Positions 11,729 to 23,519 of a DNA stretch of 64,000 nucleotides are shown piece after piece; position 1 is the stretch's first letter, and each line of letters begins with the position of its first letter. Position numbers and translations under genes: made by a program. This DNA is from Bettongia penicillata ogilbyi (lineage: Eukaryota > Chordata > Mammalia > Diprotodontia > Potoroidae), in the NCBI GenBank assembly GCA_023548195.1, contig JAJHZJ010000496.1:5870380-5934379 (forward strand). The letters run 5' to 3'. The notes beneath the pieces are model-generated. The model was given only the letters and a program-made list of their open reading frames with translations. It was not told where the DNA came from and searched no databases.

Positions 11729-12034
11729 TACACACATAATTTCTACTCACCAACTTCCCTCCCCAAACAAAAGCACAAAGCTTTCCCTTCCACCGAATGA
11801 GTACAAACAAAACAAATCCACATGTTGGCCGTGACTGAGGATCTATCTTTCATTCTGCATTTCTCTTCCCTCATCTCTCTGCCAGCTGAGGAGGAGCATA
11901 ATTCCATCATTAGACTTCTGTTAAAATTTGTTGTTGCATTGAGCGGAGCCCTTTATTATTTAAAAGTCGATTTCCTCTATATTAATTAATTATCTTGTGA
12001 ATTTTCCTCCTTGTTCAGCTCACCTAAACCTGAA

Positions 12035-13560
12035 TTATTTATTATGGTTTTCTATCACATTCATATACAAGAATTTTTTCAACCATTTCTCTGTTAATGG
12101 ACATCAACTTTGTTTGCAGTTCTTTAGTACAACCAAAAACACTCTTGATTCATCCAGTCCTTTCTTGAGGCCATAAATAGTAATAGTAATATTTTTGTGC
12201 ACATAAATTCTGTATTTTGATCTCTTTGAAGTATATATCTAGTAGTAGTATTTCTGCATCAAAGGCCATGAATAATTTGGTGGCTTTGGGGACTATAGTT
12301 CCAAATTGCTTTCCAGAATAAGTTGGTCCAATTCACAGTTGTACCACCGATGAAGTGTAACTGACATCTGAGTGCTCAACTTTGCAGATAATTTTTAAAC
12401 ATCTGTTCCAACAGCCTTGTCATGGAAGACCTCTCTACCCCCGAGGCCTCTTCCTCTGATTGGTTGGTTCAACATCTATTTGATAGAGGGATGGTACCTA
12501 TGCCAGTTCTGCTTATCTCCAACCTGATTCAGCTCTTGAATCCCAAGTCCCCTTCACACTTTTTAGCTTCGTTTTTGTCTGCTCCCAATAGACTGCAAGC
12601 ATCTGGGAGTCAAGAACTTTCTTTTTCCTTGATTTGTTTTCTCAGTCCCTAGAATGTGGAGTAAGCTTTACCATGCTTTACATAAACTTCCCGTGTTTTC
12701 TTGAATAATTGGCATCTTCCTTTTTCATCATCTTTACTCCTGAGTAGGAGGTTGAAACTCAGAGTTGTTTTCATTTGTATTTCTCTTATTATGTGATTGG
12801 GAGAATTTTTTTTTCCTTCTGATTATTAGTGTCTTGAACTTTTGAAAACTTCCTAGTCATGTCTATTGATAATTTTATTTATTTGGGAATGGTTCTTATT
12901 CATACATATTTTTATCAATTCTATCTATGTTTTAAATATTAAATATTTATCAGAAATTTTTTTCAAGGCTCTCCCCAGTTAACTATCTCTCCTCTGATTC
13001 CCAGTGTTTTGAATTTTTTTTGTAAAAGCTTTTGAATTTTGGTTAGTCAAAAATAATTCATTTTGTCTTTTATTATCATACCATTGTTTGTTCATTTGAG
13101 AATGCTTTCCCTATTTATAGTTGTGATAGCCATAGTCTTCATTTCTTCTATAATTTGCTTATGATATGACCTTTTACATTTAGGCAATTCTTCCATTTAG
13201 AGATTATTGTGGTATGTGGTGCAAGTTGTTGTTCCAAACCCAATTTCTGCTGGACTACTTTTCCATTTTATTAGTTGTTTTGGTTAAATAGAGAATATTT
13301 TCTCTGGTAGTTGGTGGTGCTGAATTTATTGGATACTACACAATATATTCATTTACATCTGATTCTCATTGACTTTATCTGTTCCACTAATCAACTTTTC
13401 TGTTTCTAAAATATGTTTAAATATTTTTATATACACTGTCATTTGAGATCTGACATAGATATAAATAGATTATTATAGGGTCTCCTCACTTGAGTATCTT
13501 CTAGAAAAGTCATTGAACATACAATGTGAATATCAGGTATTAGCTAGTGTTTGATTTTCC
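12035..13560 (-). mobile_element. Old L1 relic, antisense, interrupted at about 12405-12705
   Basis: 'ttccaaattgctttccagaata', 'aattcacagttgtaccacc' and 'actcagagttgttttcatttg' are antisense ORF2 C-terminal words. Beyond them AT-rich antisense L1-like sequence continues to about 13560 ('ccattttattagttgttttgg', 'ctgttccactaatcaacttt'). Between 12405 and 12705 an unrelated block splits the element; its right part ('gactgcaagcatctggg', 'ctcagtccctagaatgtgg') resembles an L2 3' end. No frame is intact. Confidence 0.6.
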
Positions 13561-13566
13561 TGATTA

Positions 13567-13569
<3 letters not shown>

Positions 13570-13609
<40 letters not shown>

Positions 13610-13614
13610 TATAT
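13570..13614. repeat. (TA)n microsatellite
   Basis: About 45 bases of alternating T and A with one C interruption. Confidence 0.97.
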
Positions 13615-13619
13615 CAAAA

Positions 13620-14377
13620 GTGCTTAAAACAGTCCCCCCTGCCCCCCAAAGTAAATTTTAATCTATGAGTGTGCATCAATAAATACAAATAATCAATCAC
13701 ACTCACTATACTCTCCTAAGAGGTAAAAGCTACTTCATGGAGCTGTTGAAATAACAGAAAATGGTACTTCATGTACACCTAACATCTGTACTAACTGAGA
13801 AATTCATAGGGTTTATATCCCTTGGCCAATCAGACATGGACTTCTGGTTTCTGGATAATCAGTCTGTGGTTATCTTCTCTTCTCTATCCTACCTATACCC
13901 TCCTTCAAAGGATGTTGTTATTGAAGTTCTTTCAGACTTGTTGGGAACCATCACTTGACTACAATTCACAACCTCTTCAATTTATCAGATTACTGCTAAC
14001 GTTGGAAGTGTCCATTTCTCAGGGTCACTGGGGAATCACCTATGTTCAGAGAATGAAACATAAGGAATAGAAGGTGGTTAGTATACAGGCTAACTAAGGC
14101 AAATTCATATTCTCACTGCTAGGTGGATTGTAGCTGCCTTTGATGTTGAGAAGTTGGGGAAAGGCATAGGGAGAAAAATCTCACTTCTCTTTGCTGTACA
14201 TTCAAGGGAGAGCAACTTTTTAATACGTAACAAAAGATAGTAAACTCTTTCTCTTTATGTATTCTTATAATCCATGGAGTGGGCAACTCCTCTGGACTCA
14301 GGAATAAAGCATTTTTTGGCACAATCACCTAGTTACTGAAATATCACAGAAACTCTTTTTTCTACTTTCAATTTGAT
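13620..14377. other. Unassigned stretch left of the HAL1-like element
   Basis: No recognised gene or repeat. Two overlapping short frames at 13761-14070 have no domain signature. Confidence 0.4.
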
Positions 14378-15462
14378 TGTTGTGTTTTTTTTTTATTTTG
14401 TGTTATTTGGTTTTTTTTCAAGATATACTTCTTTATTTAACTTTTTACATTTATTTTCACAAAATTTTGGGTTCCAATTTTTCTCCCCTTTTATCCCCTC
14501 CCCCAACCCCAATACACCAAGCATTCCAATTTTCCCTATCACCAATCTGCCCTCTCTTCTGTCATCCCGCCCTTCTCTTGTCTCCATCTTCTCTTTTGTC
14601 CTGTAGGGCCAGATGACTTTCTATTCCCCATTAACTGTATTTCTTATTTCCTAGTAGCAACAACAATACTAAACAGTTGTTCCTAAAACTTTGAGTTCCA
14701 AATTCTCCCCATCCCTCCCTCCCCACCCATTCCCTTTGGGAAGGCAGGCAATTCAACATAGGCCATATCTGTGTAGTTTTGCAAATGACTTCGATAATAG
14801 TCTTGTTGTATAAGACTAACTGTATTTCCCTCCATCCTATCCTGCTCCCCATTGTTTCTATTCTGTCTTTGGATCCTGTCCCTCCCCAAGAGTGTTGACT
14901 TCAAATTGCTCCCTCCTCCCATTCCCCTCCCTTCCATCATCCCTCCCTCCCTGCTTATCTCCTTCTCCCCCACTTTCCTGTATTGTAAGATAGGTTTTCA
15001 TACCAAAATGAGTGTGCATTTTATTCCTTCCTTTAGTCGAATGTGATGAGGGTAAACTTCATGTTTTTTTCTCAACTCTCCCCTTTTCCCCTCCACTAGA
15101 AAGTCTTCTGTTTGCCTCTTGAATGAGATATAATTTATCCCATTCCATTTCACCCTCTCTCCTCCCACTACATTTCTCTCTCACCGTTTACCTTAATTTC
15201 TTTTAAGATATGGTCCCATCCTATTCAATTCACTCTGTGCTCTCTGTCTCTGTATGTGCATGCATGTGTGTATGTATGTGTGCATGCACACATGTACATG
15301 TGTGTGTGTATGTGTGTGTGTGGTCCTACCAACTACCCAGATACTGAAAAGTTTTAAGAGTTACAAATATTGTCTTTCCATGTAGGAATGTAAACAGTTC
15401 ACTTCTGGTAAGTCCCTTAAGACTTCTCTTTGCTGTTTACTTTTTCATGCTTCTTCTCATTC

Positions 15463-16556
15463 TTATGTTTGAAAGTCAAATTTTCTTTTCAGCACTGGTC
15501 TTTTCATCAAGAATGATTGAAGGTCCTCTGTTTCATTGAAAGACCATATTTTCCCCTGAAGTATTATATTCAGTTTAGCTGGGTAGGTGATTCTTGGTTT
15601 GAGTCCTAGTTCCTTTGACTTCTGGAATATCCTATTCCACGCCCTTCGATCCCTTAATGTAGAAGCTGCTAGATCTTGGGTTATCCTGATTGTATTTCCA
15701 CAGTACTGGAATTGTTTCTTTCTAGCTGCTTGCAATATTTTCTCCTTGACCTGGGAATTCTGGAATTTGGCCACAATGTTCCTAGGAGTTTCTCTTTTTG
15801 GATCTCTTTCAGGTGGTGATCGATGGATTTCTTCAATACTTATTTTGCCCTCTGGTTCTAGAATATCAGGGCAGTTTTCCTTGATAATTTCATGCAAGAT
15901 GATGTCTAGGCTCTTTTTTTGATCATGGCTTTCAGGTAGTCCCATAATTTTTAAATTGTCTCTCCTGGATCTGGTTTCCACGTCAGTTGTTTTTCCCATG
16001 AGATATTTCACATTCTCTTCCATTTTTTCATTCTTTTGGTTTTGTTTTATGATTTCTTGGTTTCTCAGAAAGTCATTAGCCTCCATCTGTTCCATTCTAA
16101 TTTTGAGAGAACTATTTTCTTCAGTGAGCTTTTGAGCCTCTTTTTCCATTTGGCTAATTCTGCTTTTGAAAGCATTCTTCTCCTCATTGGCTTTTTGAAC
16201 CTCTTTTGGCAATTGAGTGAGCCTATTTTTCAAGGTGTTATTTTCTTCAGCATTTTTTAGGGTCTCCTTTAGCAGGGTATTGACCCTTTTTCATGCTTTT
16301 CTTGCATCTCTCTCATTTCTCTTCCCAGTTTTTCCTCCATCTGTCTAACTTGATTTTCAAAATCCTTTTTGAGCTCTTCCATGGCCTGAGCCCACTGGAC
16401 ATCCACCTCGAATGTCTGGGATACAGAGTCCCCGCCCTCCACGTCTTTCCTTGATGGTAAGAATTGTTCCTCATCATCAGAATTGAAAGGTGGGAACATC
16501 TGTCCCCCAAGAAAGTAGCTTTCTATGGTCTTATTTTTCTTCCCTTTTCTGGGCAT
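15463..16556 (-). pseudogene. L1-type ORF1 of the HAL1-like element, one frameshift
   Basis: ORF1 protein of L1/HAL1 elements is a trimeric RNA-binding nucleic-acid chaperone that packages element RNA. The start at 16556 (N-terminus MPRKGKKNKT) is supported by its position just after the 5' UTR. The first 95 codons (16556-16269) include a charged stretch leading into a coiled coil. A one-base loss near 16285 shifts the frame to a stop; the rest stays open in the next frame to the stop at 15463, its first Met-initiated frame being 16233-15463 (256 codons). That part shows heptad-like coiled coil, an RRM-type segment (RSRRDNLKIMGLPES) and a C-terminal domain with RITYPAKLNI. Total coding length near 360 codons is normal for the family. 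Apart from this lesion the frame looks intact. Confidence 0.85.
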
Positions 16557-17228
16557 TTTCCCAGCCAGTTACTTGACTTCTGAGATTCCTCTCCACCCCT
16601 GCCTAGATCTGCCCAGCTAGTGCTTGGAGTCTGAGATTCGAATGCTGCTCCCCAGCCTCTGGGCTTTCAGTGGTGGGTGGGGCTGCTATTCAGTGTGAGT
16701 AAGTTCTGGTGCTCAGATGTGAGCAGGGCTGCCTTCCAGGCTCAGTTCCCTCAGAGGGTTTTTGCGGAGACCTTTAACAATGGAGCTTCTGCCTGCTTTG
16801 GGAGCTCCTGCCCGCTCCAGGAGCCCCTGGCCACCACTGCCTCTGCCGCTGCCTCCCGAGGGGGCCCCAGTCACAGAGACACCCCGCTCCCCTCTCAGCC
16901 AGTCCAGACGTCTCTCTCACTGACCTGTAGCACCTGTTAGCAGAGGGACCTTCATGGCTGCCAGAGGTTCCATCCCTGAAGCCTGCTCCGATCTGCTCCT
17001 CTCAGGCCTTGTGGCCAGGGCAGGACTGGGCTCTGCTGTCCGGAGCATGATGGACCCCTGGGGACGGCTTTCCAGGGCTCTCTGGAACAGAAATCTCTTC
17101 CACTGTGCTTCTGCACAGCTTGTACTGCTCCAGAATTTATGGGGAGTTCTTTTTACAGGAAATTTATGGGCTGTGGGTTTGGAGCTAGTATACGTGAGTC
17201 TTTCTACTCCTCCATCTTAGCTCCTCCC
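16557..17228 (-). promoter_or_regulatory. 5' UTR / internal promoter region of the HAL1-like element
   Basis: This is one of the most GC- and CpG-rich stretches in the window, unlike the AT-rich surroundings. By position it corresponds to the L1 5' UTR, which in this family carries an internal RNA polymerase II promoter. Plus-strand short frames here are antisense artefacts. Promoter activity is inferred from position only. Confidence 0.6.
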
Positions 17229-17326
17229 TGTTGTGTTTTGTTTTTACATTATATACACTTATTGATTACTCCTACTTTTGGAAAGGTTTCTTCTAAGAAA
17301 GTAAAACATTTAAATAAAATACAATG

Positions 17327-17575
17327 GGGCAATTAGGTGGTACATGCATACAGTGCCAAACCTAGAGTCAGGAAGACCTGAGTTCAAATCTGGCCTCAGG
17401 CACTTACTAACCATGTGAACTGAGACAAGTGGCTTACCCCTGTTTGCCTCAGCTTCCTCATCAGTAAAATGAGCTGAAGAAAGAAATGGCAAACCACTCG
17501 GGTATCTTAGCCAAGAGAACTCCAAATGGGGTCATGAAAAGTTGGACATGACTGAAACAACTCAGAAACAATAAC
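17327..17575 (+). mobile_element. tRNA-derived SINE with RTE tail, full length
   Basis: Head 'gggcaattaggtggtac', B-box-like 'gttcaaatct', 'aaaatgagctgaagaaagaaat', and the RTE-type tail 'ggggtcatgaaaagttggac' then 'atgactgaaacaactc'. Near-perfect 11-base duplications (aaaatacaatg / aaaatataatg) lie at 17316-17326 and 17576-17586. Confidence 0.9.
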
Positions 17576-17589
17576 AAAATATAATGTCC

Positions 17590-17895
17590 TGACCTAAAAG
17601 TACGTGTATCATTTCACATCTGTAGCAGTCTCCTCTGCTGCCAATTAGTCTTTGTCAGGATGCGTGCACAGATACGTGGGAAATGGCCCTTGCTAACAAA
17701 TGTCCACACCCTGTGATTTCATCAGATGGAGTGGTGGCCTGGATTGACGAAGCCCTAATCTAAACTCTGCTGCACAAATACACACACATAGTATATGTTG
17801 TCACTATTAATACAATACCTTTTTATGAATAAAGAGACTAAGGCCAAGAGAGGTGAAAATAGTATTACCTATGACCTAGGCTCAAAACTTTGGAA
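17590..17895. other. Unassigned stretch
   Basis: No recognised gene or repeat; possible single-copy DNA. Confidence 0.4.
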
Positions 17896-17899
17896 ACAT

Positions 17900-18420
17900 C
17901 TTTAACTTTTCCATCTTCCTTACCCTAACATTCACTCTAACTTCACATTCTACCAATCTTATGACTCACTACTCTGGCAATGAGGCTGTTCTTTACATCC
18001 TAACCCCACTCATGTTTTGGGACCTAATTACCTTTCCTATAGAGCCTCCTAGATATTCCTGACCCTTCTAGCCCTACCATGTTACAGTCTGTGCTGTATA
18101 CCACTGTCATACCATACCATGTCCATGGAAACAATCTGAACACTTTACTCTGCTAAACTAGATGCAATCCCTATTCCTTAGCTTGGCATTCAAAGCCCTT
18201 CAAACTCTGGCTTCAGTCTATCACCTTTTCATATATCTGCCATTCTGCAGAAATAGGGCTAAACAGGACTACTAATAATCCCCTGGAGGTATTCCCTACT
18301 TTCCAGCCACTCTACCTTTGTTCTCTTGTATTGTTCAGCTATTGACTCCCCTTAGTACCAAACCCAGAACCTTACACATAATAAGCTTTTAATAAATTAT
18401 TTTTAAATGAATGAACTCAG
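17900..18420 (+). mobile_element. L2 3' half, sense
   Basis: 'cttagcttggcattcaaagcccttcaaactctggcttcagtctatc' and the terminal 'ccttacacataataagcttttaataaatta' give the order expected of a sense L2 3' end. Confidence 0.7.
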
Positions 18421-18429
18421 ATAAAGTCT

Positions 18430-18975
18430 ACTGCATTGCTAAGCTTACCTGCAGCTATTTCTACACAATCCTTTCTGATTTTTCCATGCTATATGATCCC
18501 TAAGTTAACAGGAAAATAACCCCCCTTCTTCCTCTGCCAGACCATTTTTTTAATCCTTTATCAAATTCTTATGGAAATGTGCTTCCCTTCCCCAAGTAGA
18601 ATGGAATGTACCATTATCCCCACCCTTCCCCCATCTCTAAAACTAGGAGAAAACACACACACATACACACACACATACCCACACATGTCAAGAAATATGA
18701 TTCTTAGATTTGGGATTTTCTTATTTGGCATGCCTTCTGTTACCCTTATACTGTAATAGGGGACATCACATATGTGCTAAGCTCTAATGAGACTATATAT
18801 TTTTACTAAGGAATAACACAAGGATTGACAAGATGGGAAGTTTTTTGATCCTCCAGAAGTCTAATGATTAAGGGTATTGCATACATTATTAAGGGCTACT
18901 TCAGTTTGAATCCGTCATTTCAAAGTCTCTGGGATCTAAATTCAAATTCAAGCCACCCTGATAGTGTCATCTTTA
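18430..18975. other. Unassigned stretch with a short CA repeat
   Basis: A (CA)n-like run lies at 18653-18690. Otherwise nothing recognised. Confidence 0.45.
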
Positions 18976-19061
18976 GAAGGCATCAATCATGATAAATCTT
19001 TTTTTCCCCTTCAGGCTACATATTCTCAGTTTCTTAAACCCTCAGATGGTATGATTGTAAA
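18976..19061 (-). repeat. Copy 1 of an 85-bp direct repeat (CR1/L3-derived)
   Basis: 'gaaggcatcaatcatga' through 'ctcagatggtatgattgtaa' repeats at 19686-19769 with roughly six or seven differences and one small length change. The sequence itself is a piece of the antisense CR1/L3 relic that lies to its right. Confidence 0.8.
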
Positions 19062-19369
19062 AAGGATTAATTCTATTATGGCATAGATCTAGTCAAGTTA
19101 AATGATCAAAAAAAGATCAATATACTGTAATTTTTGTGTTGACAAATAAAATATTTTCTATGCCTTTGGATCACATCTGAATTTCAATCATCTCCTAGAA
19201 TAGATGGGAGCTTCCTTGGGGCCCTGTTTCTTTAACTTGCCTCCAGACAAACCAGATTGTCCCCAAGCTCAGAATCCAGAAACTCAGCCCTGGATAGCCT
19301 CATGTTCCCATTTCTGAGGAGCCCAATGGGGCTAGAAATGAAGACCAAAATCAATGTCATAGAATCAGA

Positions 19370-19930
19370 GAATTTTTTGAACTAGAGACCATGGCAATTA
19401 AATCTCAACATCTCAGAGTTGGAAAGGACCTTGGAGATGGTCTACTTTATCTCTTATCTCTACACTACATCCCACAGCCTTTAATTAAAGATCTTTAGTG
19501 AAAATGACCTCAATCCCTCCTGACAGTCCATTTCAATTTTGGCACGTGCAAAATATTCAGAGATTTTTTTCCTCCTTAAATTAAACTGAAATATGCCTCA
19601 GTAATTCCAATCTGTTGTTCTAGTTCTCTGGAACCAAGAAGAATACATAAAATCCTGCTTCCATGTGAGATCCCTTCCAATATTTGAAGGTATCAATCAT
19701 GACAATTTTTTTTCCCCTTCAGGCTACATATTCTCAGTTTCTTGAACCCTCAGAGGGTATGATTGTAAAGCCCTTCACTACCCTGTTGATCCTCCCCAAT
19801 ATGCTCCCCAGATTAGCAATGCGTTTCTCAAAATATAATGCCCAGAATGGAACACAGGTCTTCAGATCTAGTCTGACTAAAGCAGAGTAATGTAGAACTA
19901 GTACTTCCTTCTTTCTGGAAGCCATGGTTT
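19370..19930 (-). mobile_element. CR1/L3-clade LINE relic, antisense
   Basis: Antisense landmarks in order: 'cagagttggaaaggaccttgg', 'tctggaaccaagaagaatac', 'ttcaggctacatattctcag', 'cccttcactaccctgttgatc', 'tgcccagaatggaacacagg', 'tctagtctgactaaagcagag'. The same words in the same order characterise amniote CR1 3' portions read in antisense. It contains copy 2 of the direct repeat (19686-19769). Confidence 0.65.
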
Positions 19931-20049
19931 TCTGAATCAAAATGATATTGAAATATGGTTTTTGGTAATCATATTATACCACTTTAGATTACACAGAAGG
20001 TTCTTGAGTTATGTGAGAGAAGAATTGTTAGATACTAGACCTAACACAT

Positions 20050-20195
20050 AATCTATGTCTGCTTCAGTTACCTCATCTATATAGATAGTAATAGTACTTA
20101 TCTCTCTCAGAGTCATTGAAATGACCAAATGAGGTATGTGTAAAGTGCATTGAAAAGTAAAAGTGCTATATAAATGCTGGTTAGGCTGAGGAAGA
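20050..20195 (+). mobile_element. CORE-SINE, 3' part
   Basis: 'cttcagttacctcatctata', 'aatagtacttatctctc', and the terminal 'aaagtgctatataaatgctgg' match the ends of the other sense CORE-SINEs. Confidence 0.6.
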
Positions 20196-20309
20196 TAAGG
20201 AGGCCAGGTACAAATGACATTACAAGAACAAGATAGATTATATTGTTTTTATAAATGGTTAATGCTTTATTATTGGAGTTATCCATGAATGAGCTGCCAG
20301 TATACATTT

Positions 20310-22310
20310 AAGCCATATAATTGTCAGAATTATTAGTAAAGAGCATAAAGATAGAATAATAAGGAGAAAAATATGGGCATGATAGGAAAAAAGCTCAATT
20401 TAAACAAGTAGTTGAAAGTAAAAACAGAATTTGACACTTTAATGATATCAACACTAGCTATAATAATTTTACTTAGGAGTATAACCAATGTAAATTAATT
20501 GCCACAAGGAGTCCAAAAGAGTTCAGAAAATCCTTAGTCAGCAGTTAATTCCCTTGCCAAATGGAGAGAGATGGCTGCCAAAGGCAACAGTAGGTTAGAA
20601 TATAAACTCATTAATAAAATCCTACAAAGAATCATGATGAACTATTACAAGTAGTATCATCTCATAAAGCAGAAATGAAGGCAGAGAACAGTATAAACAG
20701 ATTAAAGAAAGCCTGGTGAAGTATCCAATTTTGAAAGACCTCCCAAGGTCATTTAAGAATAAATGGAAAAAGTCAATAAAAAGAGAAGACAAGGAAAAGA
20801 TATAAACATTATTCTAACATACTTTTCTCAAAGTGGATATGGAACTATAATTTTTGGACCCAAATATCATGGATTGTATGTGCTTATAGGGGAGGTGGAA
20901 ATATCATTAAAGACAACAAACACAGCAAAACAAAATGAAAGCAAATTAAAAAAAAAATAACCCTGGATTATAACACGTGTATGTAGAGGAGAAGAGTGTG
21001 GGAGGTATTTCAAAAGTGAGTTCTGATCTGTTAGTATGTCTGAAAGGTATTTAAAGGAAGGGGAAAGTAACAAAAGCATAGAAAAATTGAAATCATCTTA
21101 ATGATGAACAATGAAAAGCTCCAAATAGAAGGAGATCATGAAAGACTGCCAATCTATAGACTTAAAGTCCCATCAATGCAAATCTGTATAAGAGTTTTTT
21201 ATAAACAGAGGTCATCCTCAAAGCAGACTTTCACAATCTACATTCAACAGTGGTTCATATTTTTACCATCTCAAAACATACGAAAAATATAAAGGGCGTA
21301 ATATTCCACTGTGGTTATTTTTTTTTTTTAGAGGATTTTGATTCAGCAGAACAAAGTACCATCTTCCATGCTCTCTTTCAGCTTGATGACTCCCAAACAT
21401 AAATCAAAGTCATTCAAGATTCCTTGAAAGATATATTAACATAAATAACCCTGTTCAATGATCCCCTCAACATAACTATCAGGTGAGCCATAGAACAAGG
21501 AGATGTATGGTTGTCAAAAGTATCCACAGTGTGATAATCAATTGAAGAAGTAATTCCTGTGGATCAAGAGATACTCCAGGTGCTCCTCCTTTATAAAAGG
21601 GGAGAAACTGGCCTTTGGGGCTCACTCTATTCTCCATCTGCTGCCCTCATTTTTTTCAGCTTCCTAGAAAAAGATACCCCCATGCTGGGTACCCCCGATA
21701 TCTTCTCCCTTCCCTTGCTTTCTTGCCTTCTTTTGTGTGTTGTCTCTCCCAATTACATCATAAGCTCTGTGAAGGCAAGAGCTGTCTTTTTATTAACAAC
21801 ATCCCTACCATTTAGCACAGAGGCTGACTCATAGTGGATGCTTAATAAGTGTTTATTGGATGGATTAGATTGGACACTGCTGTACCAATTATATTATGCC
21901 CTAGAACACTGTATAACTGCTTGGAAATGATATTGTAATCACTCAAAAGAATTTAGTTTGATCATCTACATAGGAAAGACCAAGCAGCAAATAGCATTGT
22001 CCAGATTACAACATGAATTAGAAGAAGTAAGCTATGTATGTGTGTATGTTTGCATATATGTATGCCATCGAAGAAACAAAAGATCGGAAGAGAAGATGGA
22101 CGAACAAGGATGCGAGGTAAGAGGTAAATAGTAAGAGTGTTACAGTGCAAAGCTTACAATGTCCAGAGGAAGTAAGGACTCCAGAACGTTGGATGGACCA
22201 TGGGCAATGAATTCATGGGAGAAGATGCATAAAAATCACACAGGATAGACAACCATAGATGAGTTGCAAGAGGTTAGATACATTTCAGTATTATATAATA
22301 GTCTGATCTC
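20310..22310 (+). mobile_element. Degenerate LINE of uncertain clade, split by an L2 piece
   Basis: Long stretches read like decayed LINE coding DNA: near the 3' end 'agatggacgaacaaggatgc' and 'tggatggaccatgggcaatg' resemble the C-terminal part of RTE-type polymerases. A sense L2 3' end interrupts it at about 21575-21880 ('agctctgtgaaggcaagagc', 'cttaataagtgtttattgg'). No catalytic motif could be read, so the assignment is weak; unique DNA is the alternative. Confidence 0.3.
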
Positions 22311-22414
22311 AAGTAAAACTATGAGATCTTTTCCACAGGAACTCTTTAATCATAAATCCCCATCTTAGACTTATGAAGTTGACCTTCTGAAGTAACTATA
22401 ATTCTTAAGGCATC

Positions 22415-22690
22415 TTAGTGGCACAGTGGATAAAACACTAGGCCTCTAAGTCAGGAACTCAGGAAGACCTGAGTTTAAATCCCACTCAGACACTTACCAG
22501 CTGTGTAATGCTGGACAAATACCCTAACTTCTGCCTCTATTTCCTCAAATGTAAAATGAGAATATTAGTAGCACTTACCTTCTAGACTTGTTGTGAGGAT
22601 CAAATGAGCTAATATTTGTTTTAAAAAAGGATTTAGCACAGTCTCTGGCACACAGGATACACTATATAAATTATTCTTCCATTTTCTTCA
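22415..22690 (+). mobile_element. tRNA-derived CORE-SINE, full length
   Basis: Head 'catcttagtggcacagtgg', 'ctgagtttaaatccc', 'tgtgtaatgctggacaaata', core 'gacttgttgtgaggatcaaa', and L2-like end 'acagtctctggcacacagg'. Confidence 0.85.
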
Positions 22691-22699
22691 TCCCTACCT

Positions 22700-23230
22700 C
22701 TGTCCACACTTCATTTCATTTTATTAGAGTCAACCTGGCGTTACAGATTTTCAAGTTCTTTTTGGATCCGATCTCTCTCATCTAATGTGTTTACTATTCC
22801 TCCAAGCATTGTATCATTTGCCATGGTTTTATCCAAGTTTTATATTTGATTTGACTGTATTACATGTACAATACAACAAATTTATAGCAAATAATAGCAG
22901 TTTATAGCAATACTATAAACCAATTAAAATCAAAAGCAATGCCAATCCATCTTCTCCACCAATTTAAACCTGATGTGCATTTCTTCCTCATCGGCACCTT
23001 CTCAAGTCCTTATCTTCCTTTGAAGCTCAGTTCAGGTACCATTTGTCCCTTGATGCTTTGCCTGATTCCATAGCCTACCTCCTACATAAGCTACGCATGT
23101 TTCCTCCCTCCTCGAATTGACCCAGAATTTTTCTCTGTCTGATGTCTCCTTTGATCCCTTAACTCTCAATCCTGTATTATGCTAAGCTGTGTTAATGCTC
23201 TAGAGAGTAGGAAAAATAATATAAATTTGT
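22700..23230 (+). mobile_element. L2-like fragments, sense
   Basis: 'cgatctctctcatctaatg' and then 'tttcttcctcatcggcacc', 'gaagctcagttcaggtaccatttgt', 'tgatgctttgcctgattcc' resemble the sense L2 3' UTR. The AT-rich middle (22820-22950) is not assigned. Confidence 0.5.
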
Positions 23231-23295
23231 GCGTATATGCATATAGTTGGTGCATACATATAGTGTTTGAAACTGAAGATCTATCGAAGGCAAGC

Positions 23296-23519
23296 AGACT
23301 AAGAGAACTTGCCCAGCATTCCACAATCCACATTTAAGTCAGAATTTAACTCCAGATCTTTCTGGCTTTGAGGTGAGCTCTCTATCCACCATACTGTACT
23401 TCTTCTCAGTAACAGTCACCTGATAAGTGCTTTCCGAATGGAATTAAATTAAGCAAAGAGTTGCTGATGAAGCCCATCTTCAGTATTACTTGTGATAGTG
23501 ACTATTAAAACAGTATGTG
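23296..23519 (+). repeat. Copy 1 of a 224-bp direct duplication
   Basis: Matches 25582-25805 base for base in length, with about 15 substitutions by hand count (about 93% identity) and no indel. The left part is an antisense MIR remnant ('gcattccacaatccacattt'), the right part is not a recognised repeat. Confidence 0.9.

Larger units (their letters stand above)
14389..17228 (-). mobile_element. Full-length HAL1-like (half-L1) retrotransposon
   Basis: The element is 2.84 kb and runs right to left. It starts with an L1-type 5' end at 17228 ('gggaggagctaagatggagg'), has a GC-rich 5' UTR of about 670 bases, one L1-type ORF1, about 1.07 kb of noncoding 3' region and an A-rich tail (T-rich on plus, about 14389-14420). 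The 11-base direct repeat tgttgtgtttt occurs at 14378-14388 and 17229-17239, as expected for target-primed insertion. No endonuclease or reverse transcriptase sequence is present between ORF1 and the tail, which is the defining layout of HAL1 elements described from mammals, including opossum. Such elements depend on L1 ORF2 protein in trans. An L1 that lost ORF2 by private deletion is the alternative. Low decay suggests a relatively recent insertion. Confidence 0.8.

Noticed and set aside
16557..17228. CpG-rich island suggestive of a host promoter
   Set aside because: It is the 5' UTR of the HAL1-like element, bounded by the target-site duplication.
17327..17400. tRNA genes at SINE heads (here and at 43585, 44725, 49216)
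   Set aside because: A- and B-box-like words are present, but the cloverleaf is not complete and a SINE body and tail follow.
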